Notes under the pieces: model-generated | Database searches by the model: none | Seen by the model: the letters and a program-made list of their open reading frames with translations, nothing else | Told to the model about the DNA's origin: nothing | Shown here: piece by piece, positions 17,456-26,573 of the stretch | How the letters are laid out: each line of letters starts with the position of its first letter | How positions within the stretch are numbered: the stretch's first letter is position 1 | Assembly: GCF_000686705.1 (NCBI RefSeq) | Contig: NZ_JMLJ01000014.1 | Span: 1 to 64,000, forward strand | DNA length: 64,000 nt | Direction: 5' to 3' | From: Clostridium hydrogeniformans DSM 21757 | GTDB taxonomy: Bacteria > Bacillota > Clostridia > Clostridiales > Clostridiaceae | Made by a program: the position numbers and the translations under genes

Positions 17456-17481
17456 ACTCACTCAATTGAGTGGGTTTTTTT
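17456..17481 (+). terminator. Rho-independent terminator after divIVA
   Basis: An eight-pair stem (ACTCACTC with GAGTGGGT, one G-T pair) around an AATT loop is followed by six T residues, immediately after the divIVA stop codon. Confidence 0.9.
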
Positions 17482-17559
17482 CTTGATTATTTATGGTAAA
17501 ATAATATAAATATTATTAAAAGAAAAAAGCTTTTATTTTAAGTTCAGAGGTGATACAGG

Positions 17560-18360
17560 ATGAATAAATTGTTAGTAGAAAAAAATAGTGGTAGTAATAT
17601 AGTAATAGATATAAAAGGAAGAAGATTAGGTGGAAAAGAAAAGTTTATATTTTCAGGGCCTTGTGCTGTGGAAGACTATGACTCTATGATAGCTTTAGGG
17701 AAAAGACTCAAAGTTTTAGGCGTTCATGGGCTAAGAGGAGGAGTATTTAAGCCAAGAACCTCTCCTTATGATTTTCAGGGACTTAAGGAAGAAGGCCTTG
17801 AAATTATGAAAAGAGTGGGAGAAGAATTAGATATGATAGTATCTACAGAGATAATGGATACTAGGGATGTAGAAAACTCATTAAATTATATAGATATAAT
17901 ACAGATAGGCTCAAGAAATATGTATAATTATTCTCTTTTAAAAGAAGTAGGAAAGACAGATATTCCAATAATTTTAAAAAGAGGAATGAGTTCTACCATA
18001 AAGGAATGGCTTTATGCAGCTGAATATATAATGAGAGAAGGAAATGAAAAAGTAATTTTATGTGAAAGAGGAATAAGAACCTTTGAAACATATACAAGAA
18101 ATACTTTAGATTTAAATGCTGTAGCTTACGTAAAAGAAAAGTATAGATTACCTATTATTGTAGATCCAAGCCATGGTACAGGACTTCGTGAACTTGTCCA
18201 TAAAATGTCCTTAGCAGGAATTGCAGCTGGAGCAGATGGACTTATAATAGAAAGTCATTTAAAGCCTGAGGAAGCAATTTCAGATGCTAGACAAACAATC
18301 TCTTTAGATACTCTTGAAGGGATAATTAAGTCAGTAAAGACCATGGAGAATATTCTATAG
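17560..18360 (+). CDS. aroF: 3-deoxy-7-phosphoheptulonate (DAHP) synthase
   Basis: Catalyses the first step of the shikimate pathway: phosphoenolpyruvate plus erythrose 4-phosphate to DAHP. The 266-residue protein is the short (type I-beta, KDO8P-synthase-like) form with FSGPCAVEDYDSM, GGVFKPRTSPYDFQGL, LKRGMSSTIKEW and VDPSHGTG motifs. It has no chorismate mutase or ferredoxin-like regulatory extension, so direct feedback control through such a domain is absent. GAGGTGA precedes the ATG. It is monocistronic between the divIVA terminator and an AT-rich spacer. Confidence 0.93.
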   Translation: MNKLLVEKNSGSNIVIDIKGRRLGGKEKFIFSGPCAVEDYDSMIALGKRLKVLGVHGLRGGVFKPRTSPYDFQGLKEEGLEIMKRVGEELDMIVSTEIMDTRDVENSLNYIDIIQIGSRNMYNYSLLKEVGKTDIPIILKRGMSSTIKEWLYAAEYIMREGNEKVILCERGIRTFETYTRNTLDLNAVAYVKEKYRLPIIVDPSHGTGLRELVHKMSLAGIAAGADGLIIESHLKPEEAISDARQTISLDTLEGIIKSVKTMENIL

Positions 18361-18556
18361 TTTTATAGTTATAAAATAAGACAATATTGCAAAAAGTATT
18401 CATAAAGTGAATCTTATTTAATTGGGATATTACTTAATTAAATTTAGATAACTTATCCATAAAATAATTTATATTTATTTTAAATAGAAAAATATTTATT
18501 ATAAGGAAAAGTTATATGTGGAATAAAAAAATGGTTTTTGCAAAGGAGTCAATAAG

Positions 18557-19162
18557 ATGAATGATAAAGAACAATTATATTTTAAAAATAAGTTATTAAA
18601 TGAAAAGGCTAGGGTTAATGAGTTATTAGAACATTTAAAAAGAAATGATGTTATAAATTCTAATGAAGAAATGGCCCAGGAAATCTCCTTTTATGATAAT
18701 CATACAGGAGATTTAGGAGAAGAGCTTTTTAATAAGGAAAAATCTATAGCTCTAAAGGATAATGAATATAATATATTAAAAAAGATTGATGGGGCTTTAG
18801 ATAGCTTAGAAAAGGGTACATATGGAGTATGTGAAAGTTGCAAGAAGACAATACCAAGAGAAAGATTAGAGTTTTTACCCTATGCTACTTACTGTGTTAA
18901 TTGCCAAGAGTCAAAAAACTCCTTAGAGTATTATAAAAGGAGTAAAGATACTGGAGAAGATGTGTTGTTAAAAAAGCCATTTATTTATGGATTTAACGAT
19001 AGAAAAGATGAGGTGGGGTTTGATGGAGAGGATTCTCTTCAAGCTGTAGATAGGTTTAATCAGCTTCCTGATAGGGATGAGTTTTATGAGGATGATAATG
19101 ATTATGTGGAACCAATTGAGGCTATTAGTAACGAGGACTATAAAAAACAGTTGCCAGATTAA
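18557..19162 (+). CDS. TraR/DksA-type zinc-finger protein (YteA family)
   Basis: A 201-residue protein with an N-terminal helical hairpin (about 1-85) and a four-cysteine zinc finger CESCKKTIPRERLEFLPYATYCVNCQ (the last Cys pair included; about residues 93-118), then an acidic tail. This is the YteA-like branch of the DksA/TraR family, found in spore-forming Firmicutes; its target is not established. AAAGGAG precedes the ATG. It lies 11 bases upstream of the lspA ribosome binding region and may be cotranscribed with lspA and the pseudouridine synthase. Confidence 0.85.
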   Translation: MNDKEQLYFKNKLLNEKARVNELLEHLKRNDVINSNEEMAQEISFYDNHTGDLGEELFNKEKSIALKDNEYNILKKIDGALDSLEKGTYGVCESCKKTIPRERLEFLPYATYCVNCQESKNSLEYYKRSKDTGEDVLLKKPFIYGFNDRKDEVGFDGEDSLQAVDRFNQLPDRDEFYEDDNDYVEPIEAISNEDYKKQLPD

Positions 19163-19182
19163 AAACTAGGGGGATGGGAAAT

Positions 19183-19629
19183 TTGGAATTAGTAATAATT
19201 ATTTTGGGTATAATTTTAGATAGAGTTACTAAAATATATGCTTTAAACAATTTAGCAGGAAAAAAAGATTTAATAATAATAAAGGATTTCTTTCAATTTT
19301 CTTATTTAGAAAATCGTGGAGCAGCCTTTGGTATATTTCAAAATAGGGTAATATTTCTTACTTTATTTACTTGCATCTTAATAAGTGCTATGATTTTTTA
19401 CTTATATAAAAATAGAAAGAGCAGTAAACTTTTAGCTATAAGTTTAAGTATGGTAATATCAGGAGCTATAGGAAACCTGTTTGATAGGGTATATTATAAG
19501 TATGTGGTAGACTTTATTCTTCTTCATTACAAAGATGTTTATTATTACCCTACATTTAATGTGGCAGATATACTTGTAGTAGTAGGAACTGTTCTACTTG
19601 GAATATATATAATAAAGGATGTTAAGTAA
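19183..19629 (+). CDS. lspA: Lipoprotein signal peptidase (signal peptidase II)
   Basis: A membrane aspartyl protease with four helices that cleaves prolipoprotein signal peptides. Catalytic aspartates are D101 (GNLFDRV) and D129 (FNVADI), and NRGAAFGIF is present. An ATG at 19174 abuts AGGGGG with no spacing; TTG 19183, nine bases after it, gives the normal short N-terminus and is preferred (about 148 residues). The stop codon overlaps the next gene (TAATG). Confidence 0.92.
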   Translation: MELVIIILGIILDRVTKIYALNNLAGKKDLIIIKDFFQFSYLENRGAAFGIFQNRVIFLTLFTCILISAMIFYLYKNRKSSKLLAISLSMVISGAIGNLFDRVYYKYVVDFILLHYKDVYYYPTFNVADILVVVGTVLLGIYIIKDVK

Positions 19630-20546
19630 TGGAAGTAATGAAATTTTTCGTTGAAAAAGATGAATCTAACATAAGAATAGATAAATTTTTAAGTAGTAAA
19701 ATTAAAGATAGATCAAGATCTTTTATTCAAAGAATAATAGAGGAAGAAAAGGTAATAGTAAATGGAAAAGTGGTAAAAAGTAATTATAAACTAAAAGAAA
19801 ATGAAGAGGTTACTTTTACCATAGAAGAGCCTAAAGAGCTTACTATAGAGGCAGAAGATATTCCTTTAGAGATTATATATGAAGATAAGGATGTAGCCGT
19901 AGTAAATAAACCCTCAGGGATGGTAGTACATCCTGCATCAGGAGTATATAATGGAACTTTAGTTAATGCTCTTTTAAATCATTGTGACGATTTATCAGGT
20001 ATTAATGGGGTTATAAGGCCAGGAATTGTACATAGAATAGACAAAGATACCTCAGGAATTTTAGTTATTGCAAAAAATGATTATTCCCATAATAAGTTAG
20101 GAGAGCAGTTTAAAGAGCATTCTATGAAAAGGGAGTATTATGCCTTAGTAGAGGGAAGATTAAAAAATGAGGAAGGAACTATAGATACTATTATTGGAAG
20201 GCATCCTTCAGATAGGATTAAGTTTGCGGTTACAAAATTAGGTAAAAGAGCAATAACCCATTATAAGGTTATAGAAAGGTTTAATAATAATACTCTAGTT
20301 AGATGTAACCTAGAGACAGGAAGAACCCATCAGATAAGGGTTCATATGAACCATATAGGTCATCCAATGGTGGGAGATCCAGTTTATGGACATAAGAAAC
20401 AAAGGTTTAAAATAAAAGGGCAATTATTACATGCTAAAACCTTAGGCTTTAATCATCCTATAACTAATAAATTTATGGAATTTGAAAGTAACCTTCCAGA
20501 AGAATTTATTAATATACTAAACATATTGAGAAAAGAATTGAAATAG
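19629..20546 (+). CDS. rluD: RluD-family rRNA pseudouridine synthase
   Basis: Isomerises specific uridines in 23S rRNA. The 305-residue protein has an N-terminal S4 domain (about 1-75), the catalytic HRIDKDTSG motif (Asp near residue 138), VNKPSGMVVHPASG, and LETGRTHQIRVHM. The order S4 plus RluA-type catalytic domain fits the RluD (YlyB in Bacillus) group, and the lspA-ylyB-pyrR order is conserved in Bacillus. ATG 19629 overlaps the lspA stop; ATG 19638 is an alternative start. Target positions cannot be read from sequence. Confidence 0.9.
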   Translation: MEVMKFFVEKDESNIRIDKFLSSKIKDRSRSFIQRIIEEEKVIVNGKVVKSNYKLKENEEVTFTIEEPKELTIEAEDIPLEIIYEDKDVAVVNKPSGMVVHPASGVYNGTLVNALLNHCDDLSGINGVIRPGIVHRIDKDTSGILVIAKNDYSHNKLGEQFKEHSMKREYYALVEGRLKNEEGTIDTIIGRHPSDRIKFAVTKLGKRAITHYKVIERFNNNTLVRCNLETGRTHQIRVHMNHIGHPMVGDPVYGHKKQRFKIKGQLLHAKTLGFNHPITNKFMEFESNLPEEFINILNILRKELK

Positions 20547-20566
20547 AATGAGAAATATGATATTAT
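20538..20566 (+). promoter_or_regulatory. Promoter of pyrR-uraA
   Basis: TTGAAA (20538-20543), a 17-base spacer and TATTAT (20561-20566) form a good sigma-A promoter. The -35 overlaps the end of the pseudouridine synthase gene, and transcription would start just upstream of the PyrR leader. Confidence 0.7.
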
Positions 20567-20584
20567 GTTATAGAAAATTACCTT

Positions 20585-20673
20585 TAACATGATCCAGAGA
20601 GGTCATAAGGCAATAAATTTTGTAACATAGAATTTATAAGTCTTATTTCCTCTTGGAAATAGGACTTTTATTA
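20585..20673 (+). promoter_or_regulatory. PyrR-binding transcription attenuator
   Basis: The leader contains the PyrR recognition loop (ATGATCCAGAGAGGTCAT, 20589-20606), matching the anti-antiterminator consensus with UCCAGAGAGG, followed by AAGG. Downstream lies a terminator hairpin, 13 pairs including G-T (20638-20650 with 20655-20667), then a short T run. UMP-bound PyrR should favour termination, so pyrimidine excess lowers pyrR-uraA expression. Confidence 0.88.
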
Positions 20674-20681
20674 TAAAATAA

Positions 20682-21239
<558 letters not shown>

Positions 21240-21257
21240 TTAAAAGCCAAAATAATA

Positions 21258-21294
21258 CTTTTTAAAATAGCCCAGTGAGGTTATTAAAAGGAGG
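21258..21294 (+). promoter_or_regulatory. Second PyrR-like RNA hairpin on the uraA ribosome binding site
   Basis: Between pyrR and uraA the sequence AGCCCAGTGAGGTT (21269-21282) matches the PyrR consensus ARUCCNGNGAGGYU at 13 of 14 positions. Flanking bases pair (CTTTT with AAAAG), and the 3' side of the stem merges with the AAAAGGAGG ribosome binding site of uraA. There is no room for a terminator, so PyrR would block translation instead. Confidence 0.65.
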
Positions 21295-21300
21295 AATAAT

Positions 21301-22569
21301 ATGAAAAATTATGTTGACGTAGAAGAAAGATTACCTATATTAAAGACCATACCATTAAGTATCCAGCATTTATTTGCTATGGTGGGAGCTACAATTTTAG
21401 TTCCTATGCTTACAAAAACTAGTCCTTCAGTGGCTTTATTTTGTAGTGGAGTTGGTACTTTATTATACATCTTATGTACAAAGGCAAAATTGCCTGCTTA
21501 CATAGGTTCATCCTTTGCCTTTATAGTACCTATGGTTACTGCATCAGAAAAATTTGGACCAAGTGGAATGCTTTCAGGGGTGGTTGCAGCTGGTTTAGTT
21601 TATATATTAGTTGCTATTATCATAAAGTTTACAGGGTCAGGTTGGATTGATAAAATACTACCACCTATAGTTGTAGGTGCCGTAGTTATAGTAATAGGAC
21701 TTGGGGTTGCAGGTGTTGCAATAAATTGGGCAGGTCTTAATCCTAACTTTACAACAGATGCTTTAAAGGATGTACCAAGATTTTACTGGATTTTAGTATC
21801 TTTAACTACCTTAGGAATTGGAATATTTGGAAGTATGTATTTTAAAGGATTTTTAGGAGTTATTCCTATACTTATATCCATGATAGTTGGATATATAATG
21901 TCCTTTGCATTAGGTCTTGTACCTCAAGAAGCTATAGATGCAATTGTTAATGCAAAACTGTTTTCATTTCCTACTATTACTACTCCTACTTTTAGTTGGG
22001 GAGCAGTAATGCTTATGGCACCTGTTTCTTTTGTAACTCTAGCAGAACATATTGGACATGTATATGTTACAAATAATGTTTGTAATAGAGATTTCACTAA
22101 GGAACCAGGACTTCATAGATCTATTTTAGGAGATGGAGTTGCTACATTATTTGCAGGGCTTGTTGGTGGACCTCCAAACACAACTTATGGAGAGAATATA
22201 GGTGTTATGGCTATAACTAAGGTTTATAGCGTATGGGTAATAGGTGTTGCAGGGGTAGTTGCTATAGTACTCTCCTTTATAGGACCAGTTGCTCAGATAA
22301 TAACAAATATTCCACTTCCAGTTATGGGTGGTGTTAGTACATTATTATTTGGAATTATAGCTTCCTCAGGATTTAGAGTTTTTGTTGAGAATAAAATAGA
22401 TTTTTCAAGAAAGAAAACTCTTATTGTAGTATCAGTTATAATTGTCCTAGGAATAGGTGGAGCAGTTATAAACATTAAAGGCTTTGAACTTTCAGGAGTT
22501 GCTCTTGCCACTTTAGTAGGAATAATTTTAAATTTAGTACTGCCAGAAGTAAGTAAAAATGAAGAATAA
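21301..22569 (+). CDS. uraA: Uracil permease (NCS2 family)
   Basis: A uracil:proton symporter of 422 residues with about 12-14 membrane segments. Family signatures include LPLSIQHLFAMVGATILVP-like IPLSIQHLFAMVGATILVP near the N-terminus, EHIGHVYVT in the mid-protein substrate region, and GGPPNTTYGENIG. It is cotranscribed with pyrR, which fits uptake and salvage of uracil. AGGAGGA precedes the ATG, embedded in a PyrR-like hairpin. A perfect terminator follows. Confidence 0.95.
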   Translation: MKNYVDVEERLPILKTIPLSIQHLFAMVGATILVPMLTKTSPSVALFCSGVGTLLYILCTKAKLPAYIGSSFAFIVPMVTASEKFGPSGMLSGVVAAGLVYILVAIIIKFTGSGWIDKILPPIVVGAVVIVIGLGVAGVAINWAGLNPNFTTDALKDVPRFYWILVSLTTLGIGIFGSMYFKGFLGVIPILISMIVGYIMSFALGLVPQEAIDAIVNAKLFSFPTITTPTFSWGAVMLMAPVSFVTLAEHIGHVYVTNNVCNRDFTKEPGLHRSILGDGVATLFAGLVGGPPNTTYGENIGVMAITKVYSVWVIGVAGVVAIVLSFIGPVAQIITNIPLPVMGGVSTLLFGIIASSGFRVFVENKIDFSRKKTLIVVSVIIVLGIGGAVINIKGFELSGVALATLVGIILNLVLPEVSKNEE

Positions 22570-22600
22570 CACTATATTAATATAACTTTTTGTAATATAA

Positions 22601-22641
22601 TTAAAATAAGTGAGGGTAACCTCACTTATTTTAATTTTTTT
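22601..22641 (+). terminator. Rho-independent terminator after uraA
   Basis: A perfect 15-base inverted repeat (22601-22615 with 22620-22634, loop GTAA) is followed by a run of T residues. Confidence 0.9.
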
Positions 22642-22727
22642 AAAGAGAGGGAATACTTAAAAGTAAAGATAAAATTATAAAGTAATAGTATACAAGATAA
22701 TTAAATTTACATAAAGGAGAAAAAGCT

Positions 22728-23846
22728 ATGAATTATTCTTTAATAGCTACAAGTACCTTTGGTATAGAGGCTATAACATCAAAGGAACTTAAAGATTTAG
22801 GATATGAGGATTTAAATGTGGAGAATGGCCGTGTAACCTTTGAAGGGGATGATATGGATATAGCCATATGCAATACATGGCTTAGAACAGCAGATAGAGT
22901 TTTAATAAAGATGGCAGAGTTTAAGGCTGAAAGCTTTGAAGAGCTTTTCCAAGGAACTTTAGCAGTAGATTGGGGAAGTTTAATACCCGTAGATGGAAAG
23001 ATGCATGTAACAGGTAAGTCTATAAAATCTACTCTACATAGTGTGCCGGATTGCCAGTCTATAGTAAAAAAAGCTGTAGTAGAATCTATGAAAAGAACAT
23101 ATAATACGGATTGGTTTAGTGAAGAGGGACCAGTGTACAAAATAGAAGTTGCTATATTAAAGGATATTGTAACTTTAACTATAGATACTACTGGACCAGG
23201 ACTTCATAAAAGAGGATATAGAGAAGTTGCAGGAGCAGCACCTTTAAAGGAAACTTTAGCAGCTTCTATGGCATTAATAAGTAAATGGAAGGGAGATAAT
23301 CTATTAATAGATCCTTTCTGTGGCTCAGGAACAATACTTATAGAAGCGGCTATGATAGCTAAAAATATAGCACCAGGCCTTAATAGAAGCTTTGTTTGTG
23401 AAACTTGGCCTACTATGGAAAAAGAAGTATGGGATCAAGTGAGAGAGGGAGCTAGAGCTTCTATTAATGATAAAGACATGGCCCTTTTAGGATATGATAT
23501 AGATTCAAGAGTTATAAGGATGGCAAGGGAGAATGCTAGAAAAGCTGGCGTAGGGGAATATATAACCTTCCAAGTCATGGATTTTAATGATTTTTCAACT
23601 AAAAGAAATAAGGGCTTTATAATAACTAATCCTCCTTATGGAGAAAGAATTGGAGTAGAGAAGGATATCGAAGAACTTTATGAAAAATTAGGGTTAGATT
23701 ATAGAAGGCTTAAAAACTGGGAGTTTTACGTATTAACTTCCTATGATAGATTTGAAAGATTATTTGGACATAAGGCTGATAAAAATAGAAAGCTATATAA
23801 TGGTAGAATACAATGCTACTATTATCAGTATTTTGGAGAAAAATAA
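22728..23846 (+). CDS. THUMP-domain class I RNA methyltransferase (RlmL/YpsC-like)
   Basis: A SAM-dependent RNA methyltransferase of 372 residues. The N-terminal half has the ferredoxin-like and THUMP regions (TFGIEAITSKELKDLGY, then FEELFQGT); the C-terminal half is a Rossmann methyltransferase with DPFCGSGTILIEAAMIA and the NPPYGERIG amino-methylating motif. This is the RlmL/RlmK N-domain-like family (YpsC in Bacillus), likely modifying a guanosine in 23S rRNA, though the target is an inference. AAAGGAG precedes the ATG. It converges with rqcH through a shared terminator. Confidence 0.88.
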   Translation: MNYSLIATSTFGIEAITSKELKDLGYEDLNVENGRVTFEGDDMDIAICNTWLRTADRVLIKMAEFKAESFEELFQGTLAVDWGSLIPVDGKMHVTGKSIKSTLHSVPDCQSIVKKAVVESMKRTYNTDWFSEEGPVYKIEVAILKDIVTLTIDTTGPGLHKRGYREVAGAAPLKETLAASMALISKWKGDNLLIDPFCGSGTILIEAAMIAKNIAPGLNRSFVCETWPTMEKEVWDQVREGARASINDKDMALLGYDIDSRVIRMARENARKAGVGEYITFQVMDFNDFSTKRNKGFIITNPPYGERIGVEKDIEELYEKLGLDYRRLKNWEFYVLTSYDRFERLFGHKADKNRKLYNGRIQCYYYQYFGEK

Positions 23847-23852
23847 GATTGC

Positions 23853-23894
23853 ATAATAAATAGGCTAGAAAAATATTTCTAGCCTATTTATTAT
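23853..23894. terminator. Bidirectional terminator between methyltransferase and rqcH
   Basis: A perfect 19-base inverted repeat (23853-23871 with 23876-23894) with a 4-base loop lies between the two converging genes and overlaps the rqcH stop codon. T-rich sequence follows on both strands. Confidence 0.8.
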
Positions 23895-25594
23895 AGCTTT
23901 TCTAAAGATAACTCTTTAGGATCCACATAAGCAGTTTTATTAGTAGAGTATATTACCATTCCAGGCTTACTACCGGAAGGTTTTTTTACATTTTTAACTT
24001 CAGTGTAGTCTATAGGAACCTTTGAGGAGTTACTTGCTTTACTGTAGTAGGCAGCAAGGGTTGCAGCTTCTTCTAAGGTTTTATCAGGTATATTCTGGCC
24101 TTTAACTATTACATGGGATCCAGGTATATTCTTAGTATGAAGCCATAAGTCATTTCTTTCTGCAAATTTTAGGGTTAAATAATCGTTTTGAGAATTATTT
24201 TTGCCTACATATATATGATAACCTTCAGAGGATAAAAAATGGAGGGGCTTAGAAGGTTTGATTTTTTTCTTGCCTTCCTTTTTAAACTTTATATAGCCAC
24301 TTTCCATAAGTTCTCTTCTGATTTCATCAATTTCATCATAACTATCTATGGTTTTTAAGGTGGAGAATACTGAATTTAGATAATTAAGCTCCTCTTCAGC
24401 TAAGGATAATTGAACCAATGCGGATTCTTCAGCCTTTTTATATTTATTATATTTTTTATAATAGCTTTGTATATTCTCAGAAGGAGTTTTTAATTCATCT
24501 AATGGGATATTAATATACTCCTCTTCCTCTTTGTAATAGTTTAGAAGAGATACTTCCTTCATACCTTCTTTTAGTGAGTATATATTTGCTGTAAGAAGTT
24601 CACCTTTTATTCTTAAATCTTCTTTTTCATTACATTTCTCTAGAGTATCTTCTAAGATTTTAATTTTTTTATTACATCTGTCTAGGTTATTAGAAATAAT
24701 TTTTTGGATATCTAGGGTTCTATTATGAATCCTGTCCTGTTTATCTTTTTCTCTATAATAATTATCTAGTAACTCACTAGGAGAATCAAAACTAATAGCC
24801 TTATATTCATTATAGGTTTCAAAAGAAATTGAAGAGAATTCTTTTAATAGTCCTTTTTCATCAACATAGGAATTATAGCTAAAGTTTTTAAAATCATAGT
24901 AATCTTTAAAGAATTCCTTAGAGAACTCATATAAGGATAAATTACTTTTTTCAAATCTAAAGAATAACTCCTTAGATAAAATTTTACTAATCCCTGTGAA
25001 GATTTTTGAGAATATAGAGGAATCTAATTCTAATCCTAAAGACATTTTATTAAAGTCTTCTAAGGTAAAATCTAGAGGATTAAGTCTTTGGGATTTAGGA
25101 GGATATATATATTTAATATTGGGGTATAGAGATCTATAGCTATTTATATCAGGGGTAATATGCTTAATACTATCCATTATAATATTATCCCTATCTCTAA
25201 CTAAAGTTATATTACTATGCCTTCCCATTACCTCAACTATTAAACTATATAGGCTGTTAAAGCCTAAGTCATCAGTTCCTTCAAATTTAAGAATTAGTAA
25301 CCTATCTCCATCTAATTGATTTATATCAATTAATCTAGAATTTAATAAGTATTTTCTAAGAACCATGCAAAACATTGGAGGTTTTAGTGGATTGTCCTTA
25401 GAAGTTTTTGAAAGATATATTCTAGGATAAGAGGAGCTCGCGCTTATTAAAAGTTTTTTATTACCCCTAAGGGTAAGGAAGATTTCATCTTTTTCTGGTT
25501 GATTAACCTTATCAACTTTAAGATTAACCAAGGTGTTTTTTAATTCTTCTTTAATTGTATATAAAAAAACTCCATCAAGAGCCATAAAATTCAC
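23891..25594 (-). CDS. rqcH: Ribosome quality control factor RqcH (NFACT protein)
   Basis: RqcH binds obstructed 50S-peptidyl-tRNA complexes and adds C-terminal alanine tails that mark the nascent chain for degradation; older annotations call it fibronectin-binding protein. The 567-residue protein has an NFACT-N domain (MALDGVFLYTIKEEL start), a long central coiled coil (about 270-440) and the NFACT-R domain near the C-terminus (RNDLWLHTKNIPGSHVIVKG). It is the only minus-strand gene among the core genes from 2.5 to 53 kb. An AAAGGGTGA site precedes its ATG. Confidence 0.93.
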   Translation of the reverse strand: MNFMALDGVFLYTIKEELKNTLVNLKVDKVNQPEKDEIFLTLRGNKKLLISASSSYPRIYLSKTSKDNPLKPPMFCMVLRKYLLNSRLIDINQLDGDRLLILKFEGTDDLGFNSLYSLIVEVMGRHSNITLVRDRDNIIMDSIKHITPDINSYRSLYPNIKYIYPPKSQRLNPLDFTLEDFNKMSLGLELDSSIFSKIFTGISKILSKELFFRFEKSNLSLYEFSKEFFKDYYDFKNFSYNSYVDEKGLLKEFSSISFETYNEYKAISFDSPSELLDNYYREKDKQDRIHNRTLDIQKIISNNLDRCNKKIKILEDTLEKCNEKEDLRIKGELLTANIYSLKEGMKEVSLLNYYKEEEEYINIPLDELKTPSENIQSYYKKYNKYKKAEESALVQLSLAEEELNYLNSVFSTLKTIDSYDEIDEIRRELMESGYIKFKKEGKKKIKPSKPLHFLSSEGYHIYVGKNNSQNDYLTLKFAERNDLWLHTKNIPGSHVIVKGQNIPDKTLEEAATLAAYYSKASNSSKVPIDYTEVKNVKKPSGSKPGMVIYSTNKTAYVDPKELSLEKL

Positions 25595-25737
25595 CCTTTC
25601 TCTATTTATTTATATGAATAGTTTAACACATAAGTCAATTATATATAAATTTATTCAATTTGTAATGATTTTTCATAAAATATAAAGTATCATAGATATA
25701 TAATTGAAGTATTTATATTAAGGAAAAGGTGGTTAAA

Positions 25738-26562
25738 ATGAATTTCACAAAAATGCATGGAAATGGAAATGACTTTATAGTCCTAGAAGACTTTAATAAT
25801 GAATATGTTAATAAAGAATCAGCTCTAGCTAAAAAGCTTTGTCATAGAAGATTTGCTATAGGAGCAGATGGAATATTATTAGTTAGAAAATGTGAAGATG
25901 CTCATATAGAAATGGTTATAATAAATTCCGATGGATCCTATGCTGCCATGTGTGGAAATGGGCTTAGATGCTTTGTAAAGTATGTTTATGAAAAAAACAT
26001 TTGTATAGAAAATCCTATGAAAGTTAAGACTGGGGATGGAATAAAGACTGTATTTTTAGAAGAAGAAGACTCAAAAGTTAAAAGTATAAAGGTAAACATG
26101 GGTAAACCATCCTTTAATCCTAAGGACATACCAGCAGATGCAACCCATAATATAATAAATTATCCCTTAATTCTAGATAAAACCTATACTATAACAACCA
26201 TTAGAATGGGAGTTCCTCATACTGTAATATTTACAGATTTAGAGGAAGTAGACATAGAGGAAGGGAAGGCTATAGAGAGAGCAAGTATTTTTAAAGAAGG
26301 TACTAACGTTAACTTTTGTGAAATTGTAAACAAAAATCATATTAAGGTTAAAACCTGGGAGAGAGGGGCAGGACCTACACTAGCCTGTGGAACTGGAAAT
26401 TGTGCCTCAGCATTTGTAGCTAACTTTTTAGGTTTAGTTAGCGAAGAGGTTAAGGTAGAAGTTCAAGGAGGGATATTAAATATCCTAATAGAAAATGGTG
26501 AGGTTTATATGATAGGTAATGCAGAATTTGTTTGTTCAGGAAAGGTATTAATTAATATTTAG
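25738..26562 (+). CDS. dapF: Diaminopimelate epimerase
   Basis: Interconverts LL- and meso-diaminopimelate for lysine and peptidoglycan synthesis by a two-cysteine mechanism. Both catalytic cysteines are seen: C72 (MCGNGLRCF) and C217 (ACGTGNCASA). The protein is about 274 residues, the usual length, with the N-terminal MHGNGNDFIVLE motif. GTG 25729 is in frame but lies in the AAAGGTGG site; ATG 25738 is chosen. Its presence supports meso-DAP peptidoglycan, in agreement with the DNPR motif of MurE. Confidence 0.96.
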   Translation: MNFTKMHGNGNDFIVLEDFNNEYVNKESALAKKLCHRRFAIGADGILLVRKCEDAHIEMVIINSDGSYAAMCGNGLRCFVKYVYEKNICIENPMKVKTGDGIKTVFLEEEDSKVKSIKVNMGKPSFNPKDIPADATHNIINYPLILDKTYTITTIRMGVPHTVIFTDLEEVDIEEGKAIERASIFKEGTNVNFCEIVNKNHIKVKTWERGAGPTLACGTGNCASAFVANFLGLVSEEVKVEVQGGILNILIENGEVYMIGNAEFVCSGKVLINI

Positions 26563-26573
26563 GAGAGAGTAAA